NCBI RefSeq assembly: GCF_000719555.1
Contig: NZ_JOGX01000023.1
Location: 1-64,000 of the forward strand
Direction: 5' to 3'
Length of the DNA stretch: 64,000 nt
DNA from: Streptomyces sp. NRRL F-5727
Lineage (GTDB): Bacteria > Actinomycetota > Actinomycetes > Streptomycetales > Streptomycetaceae
This document shows, in pieces, positions 59,101 to 64,000 of the stretch (the first letter of the stretch is position 1; each line of letters opens with the position of its first letter). Below the pieces are notes generated by a model. That model ran no database searches, was not told the origin of the DNA, and worked only from the letters and a program-made list of their open reading frames with translations. A program made the position numbers and the translations under genes.

Positions 59101-59415
59101 CTGAACACCATTCTGCGTTCGTCGCCACAGCTGTCGACCATGGATCTCGTCCTCCAGGAACAGATGGTCGCCGGAATGCTGGTGTCCCTCATCCAGCTCG
59201 CGGGCCGGGCACGACGCGGCGGCACCAACATGGAGCTGCACTTCGTGGACTACTCCTTCCAAGACGAGACCTGGAGCTCCGACCTGGCCAGCATCATCGA
59301 ACGAATGAGCTCCCGGTGGCTGCCGGAAGAACGACGCCAGATGGCCGAACTGTACGGCGAAGCGGTCAACGCCTTCTTGACATACGCCGGTGTCGACCTC
59401 GCCCTCTCCGCATAG
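56098..59415 (+). CDS. DinG/XPD-type helicase of the pPIWI-RE cassette
   Basis: This 1105-aa superfamily 2 helicase starts at ATG 56098. Walker A APTGTGKS is at 262-269, the DEID box (motif II) at 461-464 preceded by VIIDEI, and motif VI QLAGRARR at 1033-1040. Between motifs I and II lie cysteines 322, 367, 386, 398 and 404 (ATCAPL, YGCAQQ, NCLSL, ACPWIPTCG), the pattern of an XPD/DinG iron-sulfur cluster, and VIVTNHHNF follows. A 5'-3' DNA helicase with an FeS wedge is expected. The N-terminal 250 residues (FVRAALALAAHYFPQQDDDG) are cassette-specific. Translation is coupled to the nuclease. Confidence 0.9.
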   Translation: MSQMTVRDAFVRAALALAAHYFPQQDDDGKPLASFRHAAFFASCKPQAWERWSELGGEERLLVAEVMKVSHPDLADEKRFASAARILLGAMNIGNEEDEESTLQLFKLAGDPLTAAAAYPLLGGDYLGYAKSILAPFRRPSSRRKPHEFAAPGQTYETSERTDGNEIVHGRVTIPRFPAFTQPLGHDTLPALTTRPSLSTVRVTVQELKDIAQLLDTQYEGTEAGPWLYKVLTGLLDRVKARDTDTVDVLDLLAGRTHIFHAPTGTGKSVLVRLLGSWAALNNYRVTLLVPDVKATLASVWDISRDLEILHRAKKTDHLATCAPLMSPSSRHERALKHAALVKEDPDAPGEWGKRGLRDVDHLAYGCAQQHWLDSAGVYRPGKENCLSLRGGGEMLACPWIPTCGKFTPAYQAADATVIVTNHHNFIQGTMRVGIQIDGRPVRSVTVREFVLRASDFVIIDEIDAFQAVAVDRCASTVDLHSRRPWTAEPQVLDTAAKHLPLRFEDQLIEPVSHVRLMAESLLTGLCTKAFRLNHHDDARVSRLRHEYDYEGWRLPRSKDRELISLLFPEYQVSDGQPIPAEAIHRLNALVPAPDLGEDDETIPDPMLLAPEWERVNSILGAVVSPRGINQRDAIKLRLHEALAPMINDGRTRNRAIDHLLIRTLMSELDVSLAVLRDTAQSLRHSGLLTANRIIDAMRPGGVADVLPHGTIGRPINGYRVTGMKNPEKDAKLSTQHMAGDPHTYVSELGGLVSLLTAGVERPVFGLSATAYFPQAVKEHVHAPVMWWMTDAQEESILVESSAVTYGSSHRKAGERIQIAGQFPADKPEALREIGERLYVTQLSRKLARLAKSDSTRARVILTANSYEQCGHIATGLAKAKGLSHRVCVLVREEDRLSNVRHLPDPSLVRRITVEEVEDFPQFGDILIAPLANIARGLNIVVNLRSAIHSIYLCVRPPLIIDDPTWMYGSVNAAGINSLPLHGASDPVQALQAARTASREHLNTILRSSPQLSTMDLVLQEQMVAGMLVSLIQLAGRARRGGTNMELHFVDYSFQDETWSSDLASIIERMSSRWLPEERRQMAELYGEAVNAFLTYAGVDLALSA

Positions 59416-59446
59416 CCCAACGCTTCTCCCGAAAGAGATCACAGCA

Positions 59447-62416
59447 TTGAGCGACAACACCGCCACTCTCCCGAGCACTCTCACCCTGCGATGCACCCCG
59501 GAACTCGTCGAGGGACAGAAGGTGTACGTACGGATCTTCCCTCGTAGCGTCAGGGATGAATGGGAGAAGGTGAAGGACGACGGGGACGGCGACCAGAGGG
59601 GCCAGCAGAACCCGGACGAGAGGAAGAACCTGCCGTACTCGACGGCGGTGACCTACCTGAAGTTCAAGACTGGCGGGTACGTTCACCTGGACCGGTACCT
59701 GAACTTCCTGGTCTCACTGGAGAAGATCGACGACGACACGCTGCGACACGTCTTCCGGTGCGTCGTCGGGTACAGCAAGGGACTCGATACCGACCAGGCC
59801 ATCCTCCTCGACGTGCCGCCGGTGGCCGACGCCATCGCGAACACACCCGAGCAGGAGTTCGAGATGGCACGCTTCCTCAAGCCGGCACCGGGCAGGCAGC
59901 CGAAGTGCCCCGACTGGATGTACGTGGCCGTACCCTGGGTGATCTCCAAGAGGCTTGCCGAGAAGAAGTTCACCGTCTACGACCTCGTCCCGATCACCGA
60001 GCAAGTCGCTGCCAAGGAGAAGGACGGCTCCCCCAAGCTCGACGCCGACGGCGAACAGGCCTACAAGAACCGCACGATCGGCTGGAAGGCCAATCCGAAT
60101 AAGAGGGACGTCACCTATCTGCCCGACAGCAGGGGCGGCCTCATTGCCTGGGACCATCCCTTCGGCCGCAAGTACAACCGCCGTGACGACGCCACCGAAG
60201 TCAACGAGGCCACCATGGCCCAGTATGCGATGTCGCGGCTTTCAGTAGTCATGAAGACCGAGCCCAACGTCGTCCACCCCGTCATCTTCCTCGACGCCCA
60301 TGTCACGCGGGTCCACAGCAACATGGTCCACGCGAAGTCCACCCACATCTACCAGGGCAGCGACGGACTTCCCATCCTGCACACCGAGCTCGTACGCAGC
60401 GGCAGCGTCCGAGCAGTCAACCAGCGGGCCCTTGAACTGCTCGCGCGTGACGAAATGGACATCAGCCTCCTCCAGGCGCTGCAGACTCGCCTGGAGGAGG
60501 AACGAGCCATTCTGGAGAAGGCCGCAAAGGAAGGGGAGTTCCCCTCCTTCATCACGCCGGATCCCGGCGTGCTCCGTCCTCTCATGCCGAAGAACGACAA
60601 CTTCGCCGTCGGCACGGGGCCAGGAACCCTCCACCTTCGTCTCCTCGCCGAACATGTCTCCAAGGTGCTGGGCGAGAAGGCCAGCTGGGTCGATTTCACG
60701 GTTGAACCGATGACCTTCGAGCCGCGCCCCACGGACAAGAACAAGATGGACCCGCAAGAGCGTGCCAAACGCATCGAAGCCGGCGAGCTTTTGCACACCA
60801 TCGGCTTCCCCCCGCCCGAAGAGATCACCGCCTCCGTGGAGGCCCAGGGCTTCGAGCATCTGCGGATCGTATGTCTGTGGTACCGCTGGAGTACCCGCCT
60901 GCGCATGATCAACGCGCTGTCCCTGGCCTTCCCAGACGGCCCGCCCATCGGCGATCCGAAGCCAGGCGACGTGGTTCCTCTTGCTCCTGGCATCAGCGTG
61001 GTCTTCCGCCAGGCCGAGCGCCTCCTGTCCCATGGCGACGACGTAAACCGGGCCGCGGAGCTGAAATCCCTAGAGGACGACTTCGCCGGCGACCAGCCCC
61101 AGGTAGTGGTCGGCGTGTGGTGTGAGACTGAGATCCCGGCTCTGAAAAGGAAGGAAGGGGAGAAGCGCAACGCCTTCCTGCTGCGCAAGGAGCGCCACGA
61201 CGGAAAGTTTCAGGTCCGCCGGCTCCTGGCCAAGAACGGCCTCGTCTGTCAGTTCACCAAGGGGATGAAGCCGGGGGCCTTCGGAAACCCCGCAACAGAG
61301 ATCAGCCCTCCGAAGCCTGGGAAGGATCACGCCGCCTACATGGCCCTCCTCGACCTGTACCGGTCACTGGGCATCATCGACCAACGCCTCGCACGGGCCC
61401 TCGCGAAGGACAAGAAGGGACACGAGGCCGGCAACCTCGTGTACTGCGGCATCCATGCCCGCCGGCAGGCCAAGACCCCGGACGGCAAGCACACCAAGCG
61501 GATCATCGTGGCCACCGCATTGTTCCCGCCGGAGGATGAGAGCGGCGCCTGGACCATGCGCGCGTGGACTCCCCACATCGGAGCATGGGTGCCCTACCCG
61601 GAGGCGATCGCCGCCTTCCATGCCAGTGACTACGCCCTTCACGTCGACGGCAAGGGTGAGACGGACAAGGAACGCTGGGTGGAGGCGGCAGCGCAGGTCG
61701 AGGATGCTCTCGCCAGCCTCGTCCGCGATGAGCTGGAGCCGGGTATGGGCTACGTCGTCATGGTCGACGGCCACGCCTGCCGCAGGATGTGGACAGGACT
61801 CCACAACGAGAACCAGAGCTACCAGGAAGAGGACATCGCCGATCCCCGTACCTGGCTGCCGGGGTACGGCAAGGGCAGGAACGCCCCACGCAGGAAGCCG
61901 AGCGCGGTCATTCGGATGAACGTCGCCCCCGACGAGGTACCTCAGTACGTTCCCGTCCCCCGCGACAGCGACCCGGAAAGCGAAAAGGAATCCATCACGT
62001 TCGCCTCGGCAAAACTGCACCGCGGCAAGGTGGACTTCGGCAACCCCTTCTGGATCCTGTTCAACATCCCACGCAACTACCAGGCCAAGGGCGGAGACCT
62101 GGGCAAGGGCATCACCCGCTGGGACGCCGATCCGGGCAGGGGAGGCGAGGAGGGCGAGCGGGAGACGAACGAGCTCAAGTCCCCCTGGTGGGCCATCACA
62201 GCAACCGAGATCTACCCAGTCGGCGTCGCCGACGGAGTCGACCGGACGATGCTCGCTCGGGCGACCGCCCGCTTGTGTCACCAGACCATCGCCTGGTCGG
62301 ACCGATCCCGCTACCCCGTGCCCCTGCATGCCGCTAAGCAGCTTGACCTCGACCACCCCCAGTACCGACGGTCAGCTCCGCCCGAGGAGCAGGGGGATGA
62401 GGCCACAGACGAGTAG
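59447..62416 (+). CDS. pPIWI-RE protein (prokaryotic PIWI/Argonaute relative)
   Basis: The start is TTG 59447 (MSDNTATLPSTLTLRCTPEL), 7 nt after GAAAGAG; 989 aa. Residues about 1-400 are the long N-terminal X region seen in DUF3962 proteins. A MID-like part and then the RNase H/PIWI fold follow: VVVGVWCETEIP (strand one), VYCGIHARRQAKTPDGKHTK, YVVMVDGHACRRMW with Asp774, VIRMN with Arg823, and ITATEIYPVGV with Glu921, then RATARLCHQTIAWSDRSRYPVPLHAAKQLDLDHPQY at the end. The conserved Arg and Glu give the family its name. It is expected to use nucleic-acid guides; whether it cuts is not known. Confidence 0.85.
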   Translation: MSDNTATLPSTLTLRCTPELVEGQKVYVRIFPRSVRDEWEKVKDDGDGDQRGQQNPDERKNLPYSTAVTYLKFKTGGYVHLDRYLNFLVSLEKIDDDTLRHVFRCVVGYSKGLDTDQAILLDVPPVADAIANTPEQEFEMARFLKPAPGRQPKCPDWMYVAVPWVISKRLAEKKFTVYDLVPITEQVAAKEKDGSPKLDADGEQAYKNRTIGWKANPNKRDVTYLPDSRGGLIAWDHPFGRKYNRRDDATEVNEATMAQYAMSRLSVVMKTEPNVVHPVIFLDAHVTRVHSNMVHAKSTHIYQGSDGLPILHTELVRSGSVRAVNQRALELLARDEMDISLLQALQTRLEEERAILEKAAKEGEFPSFITPDPGVLRPLMPKNDNFAVGTGPGTLHLRLLAEHVSKVLGEKASWVDFTVEPMTFEPRPTDKNKMDPQERAKRIEAGELLHTIGFPPPEEITASVEAQGFEHLRIVCLWYRWSTRLRMINALSLAFPDGPPIGDPKPGDVVPLAPGISVVFRQAERLLSHGDDVNRAAELKSLEDDFAGDQPQVVVGVWCETEIPALKRKEGEKRNAFLLRKERHDGKFQVRRLLAKNGLVCQFTKGMKPGAFGNPATEISPPKPGKDHAAYMALLDLYRSLGIIDQRLARALAKDKKGHEAGNLVYCGIHARRQAKTPDGKHTKRIIVATALFPPEDESGAWTMRAWTPHIGAWVPYPEAIAAFHASDYALHVDGKGETDKERWVEAAAQVEDALASLVRDELEPGMGYVVMVDGHACRRMWTGLHNENQSYQEEDIADPRTWLPGYGKGRNAPRRKPSAVIRMNVAPDEVPQYVPVPRDSDPESEKESITFASAKLHRGKVDFGNPFWILFNIPRNYQAKGGDLGKGITRWDADPGRGGEEGERETNELKSPWWAITATEIYPVGVADGVDRTMLARATARLCHQTIAWSDRSRYPVPLHAAKQLDLDHPQYRRSAPPEEQGDEATDE

Positions 62417-62519
62417 CCCCGCAGCCACATCCTGGTGGAAAGGTTGCGCACCACACTCAAGTGCAAGCTGACCGTCGTATGTGGCGCAGGGATAGAGCAC
62501 GATGCGAGCAGCACGCCAA

Positions 62520-62549
62520 GGGCCGACAACCGTGAGAGGTTGCCGGCCC
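62520..62549 (+). terminator. Stem-loop between convergent pPIWI-RE and hsdR genes
   Basis: GGGCCG-A-CAACC (62520-62531) pairs with GGTTG-C-CGGCCC (62538-62549) around GTGAGA, giving 11 bp with one A/C mismatch. It lies 104 bp after the pPIWI-RE stop and 11 bp beyond the hsdR stop, so it can serve as a bidirectional terminator. Confidence 0.75.
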
Positions 62550-62559
62550 TCCGCGCTCG

Positions 62560-64000
62560 TCAGTCGACGAGGTAGTGGGCTTCGATGTAGGCAACGGTGG
62601 AGCCGTACGGTTCCCCCACAGGCTTCAACATGTACCGGCGGAAGACCGCGGCGGTGGCACGGCGGACGCCTCGGTTGCGGGCCTCAGCGTTGTCCCATGA
62701 CTGGGCGAGGGTGCGCTTGACCACCTGGTCGATCTCCTCGGCCAGGTTCCGCTCGGTGACGGTGAGGCCGGACGGTGCGTGGTCGTGGATGATCCGCGAC
62801 AGGACACCTACATGGTCATCATCCAGCACGACGGCTTCGTCGGGGTGCTTCTCGGCGTTCACGATGGCACGGGCGACTCGGAGCGCGTCGGCCAGGAACT
62901 CCAGGGCGTCCTGAGCGTTCTGGATGATCCGGTCCCGCAGCTGCCTGATCCGCTCTGCCAGGGCGGTGTACTTCGCGGACCCCGGTTCGACCCCCTTCTC
63001 GAGAGCGGCCTTGATCTGGTCCAGGATCTCCGCCGCAGATGGCGGCCTCTTGTCTTCGCTGTCGTCCTTGTCGGACTTGGGGCGGACGAGGGACAGCAGC
63101 TCCTTGAGGATGGTGATGCCCTGAGCGTCGAGGACGAGGGGCTCCTCCTGGGAAGCGACCACAGAGAAGGAGTGGACATGGGCATTGATTATCTCCAGGA
63201 CCATCGGTCCCAGCTCGCCCAGGCGTTCCTTCCTCTCCTCGTCGGAGGACTTCTTGAACAGGGTCGTGTACGCGGACCCGAACAGCCCGAAACCGTCCTG
63301 GTACTTGGCGATCCGCTTGTCGGTGTTGATGAGCGGGTACAGCCGGGCCAAGAGCCGGTAGTCCTTGGAGAACACCTCTGCGGCAACAGGGTCGGCGTCG
63401 AGGAAAACATTGATGGCTCGTACCGACTCGTAGCCGTGGACCGTGAGGTCCATGCCGTCCACGTTCGCCAACAGGTCTTCGATACGGGCGAAAGTGGTGC
63501 GGAACTCGGCGATGAGGTCGGTCACGTCGGTGACGAACCCCCCACCCTTGCCGGTGGCCCCCTCCGCCGTGGGGTCGGCAACGGCCCGCTGGACCTCCTC
63601 GGCCAGGCTGATGTAGTCCACGACCACACCGGAGGTCTTCACGAACCCGGTCGGGGACACCCAGGTGCGGTTCGGCCGGGTGATCGTCTGGAACAGGTTG
63701 TGGGCCTTCAGTGGCTTGTCCAGGTAGAGAACACCCTCGTTGGGGGCGTCGAACCCCGTCATCAGCTTCGCGGTCACCACCAGGAAGCACAGCGGATCGT
63801 CCGGGGTGAGGAAGCGCCGCTTCTGGTCCTCCTCCTCGACCTCCGAGAGCTTGTACGGCCGCATGGCGGGATCTTCGTCTTTGGAGTCTGAGACGGAGAT
63901 GTTCACCTCGGCGGTGATTCGGTCATGCTTGCCGACCTCGGCGAGTACCTGTGACGCCTCGAAGCCGGCCAGCAGCTCGTTGATCTTGTCTGTGTATGCC
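62560..64000 (-). CDS. hsdR: Type I restriction enzyme R subunit, 5' end outside window
   Basis: The minus-strand frame ends at 62560 and stays open to the right edge; about 480 C-terminal residues are visible. The edge sequence AYTDKINELLAGFEAS is followed by helicase motifs V and VI: FLVVTAKLMTGFDAPNEGVLYLDKPLK and HNLFQTITRPNRTW. The C-terminal helical region (ADALRVARAIVNAEKHPDEAVVL, GVRRATAAVFRRYMLKPVGE) is typical of HsdR and contacts the M/S subunits. The N-terminal nuclease and Walker A motif would lie beyond 64000, as would hsdM and hsdS if present. HsdR translocates DNA with ATP and cuts away from the recognition site. It is convergent with the pPIWI-RE operon. Confidence 0.88.
   Translation of the reverse strand, partial: AYTDKINELLAGFEASQVLAEVGKHDRITAEVNISVSDSKDEDPAMRPYKLSEVEEEDQKRRFLTPDDPLCFLVVTAKLMTGFDAPNEGVLYLDKPLKAHNLFQTITRPNRTWVSPTGFVKTSGVVVDYISLAEEVQRAVADPTAEGATGKGGGFVTDVTDLIAEFRTTFARIEDLLANVDGMDLTVHGYESVRAINVFLDADPVAAEVFSKDYRLLARLYPLINTDKRIAKYQDGFGLFGSAYTTLFKKSSDEERKERLGELGPMVLEIINAHVHSFSVVASQEEPLVLDAQGITILKELLSLVRPKSDKDDSEDKRPPSAAEILDQIKAALEKGVEPGSAKYTALAERIRQLRDRIIQNAQDALEFLADALRVARAIVNAEKHPDEAVVLDDDHVGVLSRIIHDHAPSGLTVTERNLAEEIDQVVKRTLAQSWDNAEARNRGVRRATAAVFRRYMLKPVGEPYGSTVAYIEAHYLVD

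Noticed and set aside
1..64000. tRNA, rRNA, integrase, replication initiator
   Set aside because: No cloverleaf with conserved T-loop, no rRNA-like sequence, and no tyrosine or serine recombinase or Rep motifs were recognised on either strand.

Overview
The window is high-GC actinobacterial DNA, most likely from Streptomyces or a close relative. GC-rich third codon positions, abundant GTG and TTG starts, LAXTG-type surface anchors, an F420-type oxidoreductase and a cell-envelope transfer cluster of the Streptomyces type all point there. It reads as part of a large conjugative plasmid or integrative element. No chromosomal housekeeping block, rRNA, tRNA, integrase or replication initiator is visible. 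The element ends in a defence island at the right edge.

Layout. (1) 1-14.25 kb, minus strand: two SpaA-type wall proteins, a DUF317 protein, an MFS transporter, a tandem winged-helix regulator, three tandem small paralogues, a secreted SH3 protein, a RelE-like protein, a DUF4913 protein and an orphan DNA methyltransferase, mostly with overlapping stop/start codons. (2) 14.25-14.9 kb: divergent control region with split inverted half-sites and three tiny ORFs (M-F/Y-R-P) behind strong ribosome binding sites. (3) 14.9-22.1 kb, plus strand: type IV secretion-like core, namely lytic transglycosylase/NlpC, small membrane protein, VirB8-like, VirB6-like, SCO6880-like and VirB4-like proteins. (4) 22.1-39.2 kb: about 25 small accessory genes, including five more DUF317 proteins, a GT2 glycosyltransferase, an ATP-grasp enzyme, an MFS transporter, a relaxase-derived protein lacking the histidine motif, and a frameshifted gene. 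(5) 39.2-41.0 kb: VirD4/TraG coupling ATPase. (6) 41.1-50.0 kb: four winged-helix paralogues, two DUF317 proteins, a PAPS-reductase-family protein coupled to a cytosine-C5 methyltransferase, and a double DnaB-N protein without an ATPase. (7) 50.2-52.3 kb: membrane protein, HEPN-like protein, short ORF and PPOX protein. (8) 52.4-64 kb: defence island, with a PD-(D/E)xK/DUF5655 nuclease, an XRE regulator, a complete pPIWI-RE cassette (REase, DinG/XPD-type helicase, pPIWI-RE protein) and the 3' part of a type I restriction HsdR.

Four points deserve attention. The pPIWI-RE cassette is intact and translationally coupled. Nearly all accessory proteins around the secretion cluster, but not its core proteins nor the defence proteins, end in a Pro/Ala-rich tail capped by Arg residues, which suggests possible type IV secretion substrates. 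Several genes are best explained by CTG, ATC or ATT start codons. A roughly 50-bp palindromic element occurs four times between genes, and its half-sites recur in the control region.
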